DNA of 64,000 nt from UBA3941 sp002385665 (GTDB lineage Bacteria > Bacillota > Clostridia > Caldicoprobacterales > UBA3941). Each line of letters begins with the position of its first letter. Position 1 is the stretch's first letter. Shown here piece by piece: positions 1-8,201 of this stretch. Both the position numbers and the translations under genes were made by a program. The stretch is taken from NCBI GenBank assembly GCA_050949255.1, contig JBMNFJ010000016.1:62001-126000 (forward strand), in the 5' to 3' direction. The notes beneath the pieces are model-generated. The model saw nothing but the letters and a program-made list of their open reading frames with translations, did not search any database and was not told the origin of the DNA.

Positions 1-524
1 GTCTGGGAAAGAGATATGATTTAGAAGGTAACGAAGTTTTTGTAGGACAAACACCAGTTAAAGCTTTGGGAGTTACGGACCAACATTCCCAGGTACAGCT
101 TTATACCGAGGGTCCCTTTGATAAGGTAATTACCTTCCTTGGGGTTAAGGAGTATAAGTGCACAGTGGAAATTCCCAACGGATATCAGGATCATCCTGCC
201 GTATCTTTCCTGGCCGGTCATACTCTAAATGAGCTAATCCATGCCGAGCAGATGGCTACTGAGTATGCCCTGCTGAAGGCGAAGCGGCTGAATAGGACCA
301 TTACCCTACCGGAGGTTAATCCCTTTACCGTAGGCCAGCTCCTGTACTTTTTAGAGGTGGAGACGGCTTTTGCAGGAGAACTGTTGGGTATTGATGCCTT
401 CGATCAACCTGGGGTAGAGGAAGGCAAGAACGCTACCTATGCACTTTTGGGTAGGTCCGGATACGAAGAAAAGAAGGAGGAACTGGATTCAAGGCCGAAG
501 AAGAATAGTAAATATATATTATAG
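1..524 (+). CDS. pgi: glucose-6-phosphate isomerase, C-terminal part
   Basis: This is the C-terminal 173 codons of glucose-6-phosphate isomerase, the cytosolic glycolytic enzyme that interconverts glucose-6-phosphate and fructose-6-phosphate. The frame is open from base 3, so the start lies outside the window. Two family signatures are visible: GVTDQHSQVQLYTEGP near bases 69-116, and FDQPGVEEGK near bases 400-429, which contains the catalytic lysine region. The protein ends normally at a TAG, and the next gene's ribosome binding site follows at once. A Gfo/Idh oxidoreductase downstream suggests a sugar-metabolism transcription unit. The family call is firm; only the N-terminal part is unseen. 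Confidence 0.95.
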   Translation, partial: LGKRYDLEGNEVFVGQTPVKALGVTDQHSQVQLYTEGPFDKVITFLGVKEYKCTVEIPNGYQDHPAVSFLAGHTLNELIHAEQMATEYALLKAKRLNRTITLPEVNPFTVGQLLYFLEVETAFAGELLGIDAFDQPGVEEGKNATYALLGRSGYEEKKEELDSRPKKNSKYIL

Positions 525-542
525 TACAGGAGGAGATAGGAA

Positions 543-1673
543 TTGAAGGAATTTGGGATAGGTATTATTGGATACGGTTTCATGGGCAAAGCCCATACCT
601 ATGCCTACAGGACCATGCCCCTTTATTATGAGGATTTGCCCTTTCGTATTCGATTGGTAGGGATTTGTAATCGAACTTTGGAGAAAGCCCAAAGGGCCAA
701 GGAGGATCTGGGCTTTGAATTTGCTACAGATGATCCAAATGAATTGTTTGCAGCAGACAATATCGATATTATCAATGTTTGTACACCTAACAATCTGCAC
801 AAGGATCATGTTATCGGTGCGCTGAAGGCAGGCAAACATGTATATTGCGACAAGCCCTTAACCGCTACCTACGAGGAATCGGAGGAGATTTTAAAGGTGC
901 TGGGCTCTACTAAGGCCATTACCCAAATGGCATTTCAGAACAGATTCTTCCCTGCTACCATGCGGGCAAAGGAGCTAATAGAGGCCGGCTTTCTAGGGGA
1001 AGTCCTTTCCTTCAGGGCATCCTATCTACATTCGGGATCCGTGGATCCCGAAAGGCCCATGGGATGGAAACTGGAGAAATCTGCAGGTGGCGGTGTTTTG
1101 GCAGATTTAGGTTCCCACGTTTTGGATCTTATTTATCATCTTCTGGGCAGATATAAGGAAGTATTTGCCTATAACAGAATATTATACCCCAAGCGACTAC
1201 ATCCATCGGGTAAGATGGTGGATGTAGAGGCTGAGGATCTATCCTTGCTTATAGTAAAGATGGAAAATGGCAGCGTTGGTACCATAGAATCGTCTAAGAT
1301 AGCTACCGGGACCAATGATGAGCTCATTTTTGAAATTCATGGGACTAAGGGAGCTATGAGGTTTAACATGATGGACCCCAATTGGCTCGAAGTCTATGAT
1401 AATACTTTACCTGAAACGGATTTGGGCGGCGATAGGGGATTTAAAAAGATTGAATGTGTCCAGCGCTATAAAAGTCCGGGAGGAAAGTTTGTTGCACCTA
1501 AGGCACCTATAGGTTGGATACGCTCTCATGTTCATTCGCTGTATAATTTCCTGGATAATGTATATAACCTTAGGCCTTCTGTTCCGTCCATCGAGGACGG
1601 GGCTTATATCCAATATGTCATAGAAATGGCTCACAGATCCCATCGCACAAAGCAATGGGTTACCCTTGATTGA
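543..1673 (+). CDS. Gfo/Idh/MocA-family NAD(P)-dependent oxidoreductase
   Basis: This 376-residue protein is a cytosolic dehydrogenase of the Gfo/Idh/MocA family, which oxidises or reduces hydroxyl groups of sugars and inositols. The N-terminal Rossmann fold carries GIIGYGFMG (residues ~7-15). The family's lysine motif appears as CDKPLT (~102-107), and the DLGSHVLDLIYH helix (~189) supplies the usual Asp/His pair. Length is typical. The start is TTG at 543, chosen because an excellent AGGAGGAGATAGG site lies just upstream. It follows pgi by 18 bases and is probably co-transcribed with it. The exact substrate cannot be read from the sequence. Confidence 0.88.
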   Translation: MKEFGIGIIGYGFMGKAHTYAYRTMPLYYEDLPFRIRLVGICNRTLEKAQRAKEDLGFEFATDDPNELFAADNIDIINVCTPNNLHKDHVIGALKAGKHVYCDKPLTATYEESEEILKVLGSTKAITQMAFQNRFFPATMRAKELIEAGFLGEVLSFRASYLHSGSVDPERPMGWKLEKSAGGGVLADLGSHVLDLIYHLLGRYKEVFAYNRILYPKRLHPSGKMVDVEAEDLSLLIVKMENGSVGTIESSKIATGTNDELIFEIHGTKGAMRFNMMDPNWLEVYDNTLPETDLGGDRGFKKIECVQRYKSPGGKFVAPKAPIGWIRSHVHSLYNFLDNVYNLRPSVPSIEDGAYIQYVIEMAHRSHRTKQWVTLD

Positions 1674-1874
1674 GGTATGAAATAACGCTCCCATGAGTTG
1701 ATTGAACCTATAGTATTATTATTGTTCAATCCAGTAAATGTTGCCCTTAGAAACTATATCCGATTCACCCCATTCTATATTATAAATTCTGGTGTTACGA
1801 AGTGAAGGACCATCATATATATTAAATAACGCAACTGTACATTGTAGAATTTAATTTACATGGGGTGAGTAAGT

Positions 1875-2138
1875 GTGGAAGTCTATCAAGTAGCGATTAT
1901 TCCCCTTATTGTAGGGGTTGTGGAGCTGTTTAAAAGCCTGGGTCTGCCCAAGAAATTTAGCGCCCTTACAGCATCACTTCTGGGTATATTAATAGGGGTA
2001 TTCTATGTATACCCCAGGGATGTACCAAGGGGTATTTTGGTGGGACTATCCTTCGGATTGGCCGCATCGGGTTTGTATTCAGGTACTAAAAACACTGTTC
2101 AAGGCGTTAAAGAGATGAGAGTAGCTCGAAAAAAGTAA
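1875..2138 (+). CDS. small holin-like membrane protein
   Basis: This 87-residue protein starts at GTG behind a GGGGTGAG site. It has an N-terminal hydrophobic helix, a second helix around residues 30-47 and a third around 53-68, and ends in a basic tail (RVARKK). The arrangement resembles small holin-like or phage-holin-type proteins often found alone in clostridial genomes. No other phage gene is nearby, and a strong terminator follows immediately, so it seems to be a free-standing cistron. Function is unknown and the holin resemblance rests only on size and topology. Confidence 0.6.
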   Translation: MEVYQVAIIPLIVGVVELFKSLGLPKKFSALTASLLGILIGVFYVYPRDVPRGILVGLSFGLAASGLYSGTKNTVQGVKEMRVARKK

Positions 2139-2140
2139 AA

Positions 2141-2178
2141 AATAAGAAGTCCTATTGGAGAGGACTTCTTATTTTTTC
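2141..2178 (+). terminator. Rho-independent terminator after the holin-like gene
   Basis: A perfect 13-bp stem (AATAAGAAGTCCT at 2141-2153 pairing with 2161-2173) with a 7-base loop is followed by a T-run. It begins just after the stop codon of the holin-like gene. Confidence 0.9.
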
Positions 2179-2270
2179 TCCTGGAAGTTTACCTTTAGGT
2201 ATTAAAATTAACTTACCTTGCCCATTGTCAATAAATGAATCAGCTTTATATACTTTTCTTTTTGTCTTAA

Positions 2271-2318
2271 GTAATGCGCTATGGATTAGCGGATGTGTAG
2301 CATTCAATAGCCATTACC
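2271..2318 (-). repeat. dispersed palindromic repeat, copy E
   Basis: The arms GTAATGCGCTATGGA (2271-2285) and TCAATAGCCATTACC (2304-2318) form an imperfect inverted repeat. Read on the minus strand the loop contains CATCCGCT, as in the copies at 47367 and 63697. It lies between the terminator at 2178 and the 3' end of rubrerythrin. This is one of five copies of the same intergenic repeat in the window. Confidence 0.6.
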
Positions 2319-2372
2319 TATTTACATGTTTAAATAGGACAACTCCTTAATCGGGCAAACTCGGTACAAATA

Positions 2373-2966
2373 TTAATATGCTTCTTTAAACAATTGGAAA
2401 TGGGGTTGTTTATGGAGACATGTGGGGCAAATCTCCGGGGCCTTTTCACCTTTGTGTATGTATCCGCATTTCCTGCATATCCATTCAGTGGGTTCGTCTT
2501 TCTTAAAGACCTTTCCATCCCTTACATTATCGGCCAGTTTATTAAATCTTGTTTCATGATTAACTTCGGCTTTTGCGATCATTGTAAAGGCAGTTGCTAC
2601 TTCTGGGAAACCCTCTTCCTTGGCTACCTGAGCAAATGCCGGGTAAAGATCCGACCATTCCTCATGCTCGCCAGCAGCTGCTGCTTTTAGATTTTCCAAG
2701 GTGTTACCCAAGGCAACGGGATAATCTGCATTAATTTCTACACTGGTGGGTAGCTCGTCACCGAAACCTTCTACCAGGAACTTGAAGAATCTGTTGGCGT
2801 GGATTCTTTCGTTGTCAGCCGTTTCGAGGAAAATTTCTTCGATTTGTTTATATCCCTCTTTTCCTGCGACACTAGCATACATGAAATACCGATTGCGGGC
2901 CTGGGATTCTCCGGCAAAGGCCTTCATTAAGTTTTCTGCAGTTCTTGTACCTTTTAAGCTTTTCAT
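2373..2966 (-). CDS. rbr: rubrerythrin
   Basis: This 197-residue protein is rubrerythrin, a cytosolic peroxide-reducing di-iron protein of anaerobes. The N-terminal ferritin-like four-helix domain holds repeated E/H iron ligands (for example GESQARNRY and ETADNERIHANRFF). The C-terminal rubredoxin domain has Cys-x2-Cys pairs at residues 164/167 and 180/183. The length matches classical rubrerythrins. The ATG start is preceded by GGAGG at good spacing. It is a single-gene unit read away from the divergent recQ gene. A short palindrome at 3011-3026 upstream may be a redox-regulator site, by inference only. Confidence 0.96.
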   Translation of the reverse strand: MKSLKGTRTAENLMKAFAGESQARNRYFMYASVAGKEGYKQIEEIFLETADNERIHANRFFKFLVEGFGDELPTSVEINADYPVALGNTLENLKAAAAGEHEEWSDLYPAFAQVAKEEGFPEVATAFTMIAKAEVNHETRFNKLADNVRDGKVFKKDEPTEWICRKCGYIHKGEKAPEICPTCLHKQPHFQLFKEAY

Positions 2967-3010
2967 ACCTATATTCCTCCATTTAAATTATTCCTAATAT
3001 AGATAATACC

Positions 3011-3026
3011 CATTTTGGACAAAATG
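3011..3026. promoter_or_regulatory. palindromic candidate operator between rbr and recQ
   Basis: CATTTTGGACAAAATG has perfect 7-base arms around a two-base centre. It lies about 45 bases upstream of the rubrerythrin start in the divergent region. The placement suits a repressor site. No specific regulator is assigned. Confidence 0.35.
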
Positions 3027-3145
3027 AAACAGGCAGCTTGGCCGATTGATAAAAATGATTTTGTCGGTAAATGCTATTTCCCTTGATTTTATGCGGTTCT
3101 ACGGTTACACTAGAAAAATAGGAAAGTGGGAGGGGAAGGTAGATC

Positions 3146-4624
3146 ATGGACTATACCGGAGATATGAAGAGGATTTTAAAGACGTACTTTGGACACAATA
3201 GCTTTCTTATGGGACAAAAAGAAGTCATTGAAAGCATTTTAGAGGGTAGGAATACAATTGCAATATTCCCTACCGGAGGAGGAAAATCCCTATGTTATCA
3301 GTTACCCGCCCTTATTTTCCCCGGTACCACTATTGTTATTTCACCCCTTATATCCCTTATGAAGGACCAAGTGGACGAGTTAACAAAGCTAAATATCAAT
3401 GCTGCGTATATCAGTAGCATCTTATCGGATAGACAGGTGACAAGGACCATAAGGGATATGAAACGGGGTAAGTATAAAATAGTCTACATTGCCCCTGAAA
3501 GGTTTTATTCGGAGGATTTTTTGTCAGCCTTGCAGGAGATCCACGTGCCCCTTGTGGCTGTAGACGAAGCCCATTGTATATCCCAATGGGGGCATAATTT
3601 TCGGCCTGCATATCTAAAGATAAAGAATCTTATAGAGCACATAGGCAACCCCATTTTGGCAGCCTTTACCGCAACAGCTACCAAAAGGGTACAAAATGAT
3701 ATTGTAAATCTACTTGGTATGAAGGAAAATTGCAATGTTTTTGTTGAGAGTTTCGACAGACCCAATCTGGAGTTTAAGGTGGAAAGATGTGAGGATAAAT
3801 GGAGCTATATCCTAAAGCATATCCAGAAAAACAGGCATAAGCCCGGAATCATTTATGCAGCCACCCGGGCTAAGGTAGAGGAGATCCATCTTATGTTGAG
3901 GGAGAGGGGTGTAGCTACCGGGATGTATCATGCAGGCTTGAATAGAGTGACCAGGAATAATACCCAGGAAGCTTTTCTAAACGATGAGATAACGATTATG
4001 GTGGCTACCAATGCCTTCGGGATGGGTATTGACAAAAGCGATGTCAGATATATTATACATTGGAATATGCCCAAAAGCCTGGAGAACTACTACCAGGAGG
4101 CGGGACGGGCTGGCCGTGACGGTTTGGCGTCCAGTTGTATACTCCTACACTCTGAAGATGATTATAGGCTCAATCGTTTCATGATAGAGGGGAATTACCC
4201 TCCTATTAAACTGGTGGAAGGCCTATACAAGCGGATTAAGGCCAAAGAACATGAGGGGATCCCTCAAGAGGTCCTGTTAAGAAGCAGGTCAGTAGATAAG
4301 CATACTCTCCATAGTGCCCTGAAAAAGCTGTTAGAATACAACTATGCCAGGCTAAACGATGGCCTTGTGTATCCAATGTATAGCCGGGAATTTGACTTAA
4401 CTCAGGAGGAAATCGACTGGCATAAAGAAGTAGAGATAAATAGATTGGAGAAGATGGAGGAATACTGCAAAGGGGGAAAGTGTCTCAGACGGTTTATTTT
4501 GGAGTATTTCGATGAGCATGTTAAATCCAATAATTGTGGCAACTGCAGCGTATGCAATAAGGGAAGGAAAACCAGGCTTAGCCAATGGGACTTAGACAAA
4601 CTTGTTAGGGATATATTTAGCTAG
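3146..4624 (+). CDS. short RecQ-family ATP-dependent DNA helicase (RecS-like)
   Basis: This 492-residue protein is a superfamily 2 3'-5' DNA helicase of the RecQ family, acting in DNA repair and recombination. Visible motifs are Walker A FPTGGGKS (~45-52), the DEAH box in VDEAHCISQWGH (~139), and motif VI in QEAGRAGRDG (~317). A zinc-binding cysteine cluster (CKGGKC...CGNCSVC) lies near residues 440-475. The protein stops after the zinc region and lacks an HRDC domain. Its length matches short RecQ paralogues such as Bacillus RecS better than full-length RecQ. The ATG follows a GGGAGGGGAAGG site. Confidence 0.9.
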   Translation: MDYTGDMKRILKTYFGHNSFLMGQKEVIESILEGRNTIAIFPTGGGKSLCYQLPALIFPGTTIVISPLISLMKDQVDELTKLNINAAYISSILSDRQVTRTIRDMKRGKYKIVYIAPERFYSEDFLSALQEIHVPLVAVDEAHCISQWGHNFRPAYLKIKNLIEHIGNPILAAFTATATKRVQNDIVNLLGMKENCNVFVESFDRPNLEFKVERCEDKWSYILKHIQKNRHKPGIIYAATRAKVEEIHLMLRERGVATGMYHAGLNRVTRNNTQEAFLNDEITIMVATNAFGMGIDKSDVRYIIHWNMPKSLENYYQEAGRAGRDGLASSCILLHSEDDYRLNRFMIEGNYPPIKLVEGLYKRIKAKEHEGIPQEVLLRSRSVDKHTLHSALKKLLEYNYARLNDGLVYPMYSREFDLTQEEIDWHKEVEINRLEKMEEYCKGGKCLRRFILEYFDEHVKSNNCGNCSVCNKGRKTRLSQWDLDKLVRDIFS

Positions 4625-4675
4625 CCTTCTTAGGTTGGGACTCGGTACAGGTCCTATACCTATAATAATGTAGAT

Positions 4676-4712
4676 AAGCTGCTACACTCGGCTGTTGGGA
4701 GCGTAGCAGCCA
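4676..4712. terminator. hairpin between convergent recQ and ABC permease genes
   Basis: Arms GCTGCTAC (4678-4685) and GTAGCAGC (4703-4710) form a perfect 8-bp stem with a 17-base loop between two convergent genes. There is no clear T-run on either strand, so termination is only suggested by position. Confidence 0.3.
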
Positions 4713-4739
4713 AATATAAGGAACATCGTCATAAGCAGT

Positions 4740-6416
4740 CTAGATCTCTATACTCTTGTAGCGAAAGTTGGCCAGGGAAAACAATCCATATATAGAAGGC
4801 ACCAGTAATACTACAATAATTAAGGCCAGGATTCCATAAACCCAAAATTCACCGATCTGGGCGGATATAAGGATGATAGAAGCAATAGCTATTACAGTAA
4901 TAACTAGGAGAGCTATCAATAGGCTGAAAAATGCATTGAGGTTTTGCTTTATGGCCTCCTGGGGATCATTCCATGATAGCTTTGGTCGTAGGAGATCAAC
5001 TATAAGACCTAGCACATTAATAAGTCCAGTGGCCAAGAACCCCAATATGATTAGGATCGTCAAATGCAGTAATGGGATGGCTACAACTATAAAAAGGGGT
5101 ATAGCAACTATAATTAGTCCCAATAATGATAAGATGCTGCTATGGATGAGTTTTGCCAGGACCTGATCTTTTGGAGGTGTCGGTATAACCTTAGAAATCC
5201 AAAAAGTAGCACCCTCTCTGGAAATTGACGTACAGGAGACCATGTTTATACTGGAAGTAAACAGCATTATGCCAAGGGAGATCAGTATGACTATAAGGGA
5301 ATATTCAGGATCCCTTGCATAGTTAAGGACCTGAGTCAATTCCTCGGAATTGGCTATTAAGGGCATAAACATGAAGATCGGCACCATGATCATGCCCGCC
5401 AAGCCGTTCATCACATAGACGGGGGTGCGCATGAATAGTTTCCACTCCCTTTTCAGAAGAGCGAGGATGGGTGAGGAGGTTCTATTAATATGTTTTTGAA
5501 TATCCCCTTTTGAAATAGCCGTGTTCTTACGTCTAATCTCCTGGCCTGTCAGGTAACCCTTATAGAAGAAGTAGTTGCCTATCCAATAGAGTAAAACTAC
5601 CAATAATAGCGAGAGGCCAACAAAGAGCAGGAAGTAGCCCCACCCTTGCCATTCCCGGTAGGTTAAGGCCAAGGTAGCCCATATGCTGGGAGGGAATTTG
5701 TTGCCGATAGCTTCGATAAGTCCGGTATTGCTCTCTATCATGTGCCTTATGACCTCTTCTTCGCTACCCTGAGGAAGGTTCAGAGAAAAGAAGTTTATTC
5801 CCAAACCCACCATGAGCGCCAAAAGGCTCCCGATTATTACCATGATATCCTTGCCTTTTCGAATATTTATAAAACGCATTAGCAGAACAACGATCAGGGC
5901 GGCAATAACCAAGGGTAGTATAGGTGCCATAAGTATCAGAATTGATCCCTTAAGCCAGTATAGTATACCCTGCCAGGAGCCTGCACCATATATAATAAAT
6001 GCGGGAAGAAGCATTGGAAGGGCTATTAGATACTCGCTTAGCAAAATGGTAATAAACTTCACCCCTAGGACTTCTCCAGGTTTTATGGGCAGAGGGATAA
6101 GGATGCTCATATCGTTGGAAAAATAAAAAACCGATATAATGTAGAATATACCAAAGATCAGTATGATCAACTGTGATGCTACAAAGGAAAGGGTGATGAC
6201 TATCTCAGGATGGCCCAGTGACTGTCCTGCCATAAAAACGGCCAGAAGAAAGAAGCTATACATAGCTAAGATGCTGCCGCCTCCTACTAATATGGCAATA
6301 ATTATGGCAATAGGTTCCCAGAGGCGGTTTTTTTCCTTTGTAAAGCGATATTTTAGGGAAGAGATACCAAAATGGACATTGAGATTTGCTTTTAAAAGGG
6401 AAATAAAGGTTCTCAT
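4740..6416 (-). CDS. ABC-2 type transporter permease, large
   Basis: This 558-residue integral membrane protein has roughly twelve hydrophobic segments in two sets, with a cytoplasmic region (RRKNTAISKGDIQKHINR) near residues 295-315 and a second copy of the membrane array after it. This fits a fused-type ABC exporter permease, where one chain supplies both membrane halves. It overlaps the ATP-binding partner by four bases (ATGA), so translation is coupled. The substrate is unknown; peptide, drug or cell-envelope export are all possible. Confidence 0.78.
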   Translation of the reverse strand: MRTFISLLKANLNVHFGISSLKYRFTKEKNRLWEPIAIIIAILVGGGSILAMYSFFLLAVFMAGQSLGHPEIVITLSFVASQLIILIFGIFYIISVFYFSNDMSILIPLPIKPGEVLGVKFITILLSEYLIALPMLLPAFIIYGAGSWQGILYWLKGSILILMAPILPLVIAALIVVLLMRFINIRKGKDIMVIIGSLLALMVGLGINFFSLNLPQGSEEEVIRHMIESNTGLIEAIGNKFPPSIWATLALTYREWQGWGYFLLFVGLSLLLVVLLYWIGNYFFYKGYLTGQEIRRKNTAISKGDIQKHINRTSSPILALLKREWKLFMRTPVYVMNGLAGMIMVPIFMFMPLIANSEELTQVLNYARDPEYSLIVILISLGIMLFTSSINMVSCTSISREGATFWISKVIPTPPKDQVLAKLIHSSILSLLGLIIVAIPLFIVVAIPLLHLTILIILGFLATGLINVLGLIVDLLRPKLSWNDPQEAIKQNLNAFFSLLIALLVITVIAIASIILISAQIGEFWVYGILALIIVVLLVPSIYGLFSLANFRYKSIEI

Positions 6417-7135
6417 TGCTCTGTCAACTCCAAAAAGATATTCTCAAGAGAGCCGGCCTGATCGCCATGCCTTAGCTCATCCATACTCCCTATTGCTATC
6501 AGCTTGCCCTTATTAATGATACCGATCCGATCGCATAGCCTTTCGGCTACTTCTAATATATGAGTAGAAAAGAAGACCGTGTTACCGCGATCACAGTGTT
6601 TCCTCATATACTCCTTTAGAAGATGGGAAGATTTTGGGTCCAGTCCTACCATAGGTTCATCCAATATCCATACGGCGGGATTATGAAGTAATGCCCCCGT
6701 CAAGACTATCTTTTGCTTCATACCATGAGAATAGCTCTTAATAAGATCCCCTACTGCATCGGTCAGATTGAACATATCGAGAAAATAATTAATACGTTCC
6801 CGTCTGTCCTCTACGGAAACCTTGTATACATCGGCCATTAAGTTAAGATACTCCATACCGGTTAACCGATCATATACATCAGGGTTATCCGGTACATACC
6901 CAATATTTTGTTTGGCCTCCAATGGGTTTTTGGCGTTATCATATCCTGCGATACTTATAGTTCCTTTGTCAGGTATCAAGAGCCCCACCATCATTTTGAT
7001 GGTCGTTGTCTTGCCAGCGCCGTTAGGACCCAAAAAACCAAATATCTCCCCGGGCTTAACATGGAGGTTCAGATCTTCTACTGCCTTAACCGCACCCTTG
7101 TTGTAGCTCTTGGAAAGGTTCTTAATCTCTATCAT
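6413..7135 (-). CDS. ABC transporter ATP-binding protein
   Basis: This 240-residue protein is the ATPase subunit of an ABC exporter. Walker A GPNGAGKTT (~36-44), the signature region SHGMKQK (~136) and Walker B WILDEPMVGLDP (~156-167) are all intact, with the H-loop in FFSTHILE. It belongs to the CcmA/NatA-like group that pairs with ABC-2 permeases. The ATG follows GGGAGTGATGAC. The stop overlaps the start of the 558-residue permease, forming a two-gene operon read away from galU. Confidence 0.92.
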   Translation of the reverse strand: MIEIKNLSKSYNKGAVKAVEDLNLHVKPGEIFGFLGPNGAGKTTTIKMMVGLLIPDKGTISIAGYDNAKNPLEAKQNIGYVPDNPDVYDRLTGMEYLNLMADVYKVSVEDRRERINYFLDMFNLTDAVGDLIKSYSHGMKQKIVLTGALLHNPAVWILDEPMVGLDPKSSHLLKEYMRKHCDRGNTVFFSTHILEVAERLCDRIGIINKGKLIAIGSMDELRHGDQAGSLENIFLELTEQ

Positions 7136-7208
7136 GTCATCACTCCCTTAACTTTAGTAATTTTATCATAGTTTTATACAAATTTCACCAGCGGATTTTT
7201 GGATTTAA

Positions 7209-7238
7209 TTGAAGGCTGAGTCTCTAGTATGCTATAAT
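7209..7238 (+). promoter_or_regulatory. candidate sigma-A promoter of galU
   Basis: TTGAAG at 7209-7214 and TATAAT at 7233-7238 are separated by 18 bases, about 47 bases before the galU start. Confidence 0.5.
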
Positions 7239-7284
7239 CGATAGTGTATAGAAAAATGTAAATTTTTTGATTGGAGTGTTTAAG

Positions 7285-8172
7285 TTGAGGATACGAAAGG
7301 CTATAATTCCGGCAGCTGGCCTGGGAACCCGGTTTCTGCCGGCAACCAAAGCACAACCCAAGGAGATGTTGCCGATAGTGGACAAGCCAACTATCCAATA
7401 CATAATTGAAGAAGCGATTGATTCTGGAATTGAGAGCATAATAATAGTTACAGGGCGAAACAAAAGGTCCATCGAGGATCATTTCGATAGGTCTCTGGAA
7501 TTGGAGGAAGCCCTGAAAAAAAGCAAGAACGAAGATTTGCTCAAGCTGGTTGACGATATATCCAATATGGTAGATATCCATTATATCAGACAAAAAGAGC
7601 CTAAAGGTCTGGGACATGCCATAAGTTGTGCCAGTGCTTTTATTGGGAATGAGCCTTTCGCCGTATTGCTGGGGGATGATATTGTGCATTCCGAGGTCCC
7701 CTGTTTAAAACAATTGATAGAGGTCTATGAGAAACATAAGGCTACCATAATAGGCTGTCAATTCGTAGACCATAATCAAGTGGACAAATATGGCATAGTA
7801 GACGGAATATCCGTAGAGAAAGATCTATATAAGGTGAAGCATTTGGTGGAGAAGCCAAGGATAGAAGAGGCGCCCTCAAACCTTGCAATCCTGGGCAGGT
7901 ACATAATTAGCCCCAACATTTTTAAACATCTGGAGGAGACCCAACCTGGTGCCGGTGGGGAGATCCAACTCACCGATGCATTGAGAGCTTTAGCCATGGA
8001 GGAGGATATGTACGCCTTTAATTTCCAGGGCAAACGCTATGATGTGGGTAATAAGCTGGGATACTTGCAAGCTACTATGGAATTCGCTCTGCGTAATCCG
8101 GAGTTGAGGGATGATTTTAAGGCTTATATCCAAGACTTAATAGATACTGATCTGTTTATCAGAGGAGAATAG
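7285..8172 (+). CDS. galU: UTP-glucose-1-phosphate uridylyltransferase
   Basis: This 296-residue cytosolic enzyme makes UDP-glucose from UTP and glucose-1-phosphate for envelope polysaccharides and glycolipids. The nucleotidyltransferase signature AAGLGTRFLPATKAQPKEM starts at residue ~9 and is followed by MLPIVDKPTIQ. The lysine-bearing VEKPR motif lies near residue 193. The start is taken as TTG at 7285, with GGAG nine bases upstream; an upstream TTG at 7267 has no ribosome binding site. The phosphohexomutase gene follows by 29 bases, so the two give glucose-6-phosphate to UDP-glucose. Confidence 0.94.
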   Translation: MRIRKAIIPAAGLGTRFLPATKAQPKEMLPIVDKPTIQYIIEEAIDSGIESIIIVTGRNKRSIEDHFDRSLELEEALKKSKNEDLLKLVDDISNMVDIHYIRQKEPKGLGHAISCASAFIGNEPFAVLLGDDIVHSEVPCLKQLIEVYEKHKATIIGCQFVDHNQVDKYGIVDGISVEKDLYKVKHLVEKPRIEEAPSNLAILGRYIISPNIFKHLEETQPGAGGEIQLTDALRALAMEEDMYAFNFQGKRYDVGNKLGYLQATMEFALRNPELRDDFKAYIQDLIDTDLFIRGE

Positions 8173-8201
8173 CATATAATCTATTTTAACGAGGTGAAGC
8201 T

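Noticed and set aside
1875..2138. Prophage remnant
   Set aside because: A single holin-like protein with no lysin, structural, integrase or attachment features nearby is not enough.
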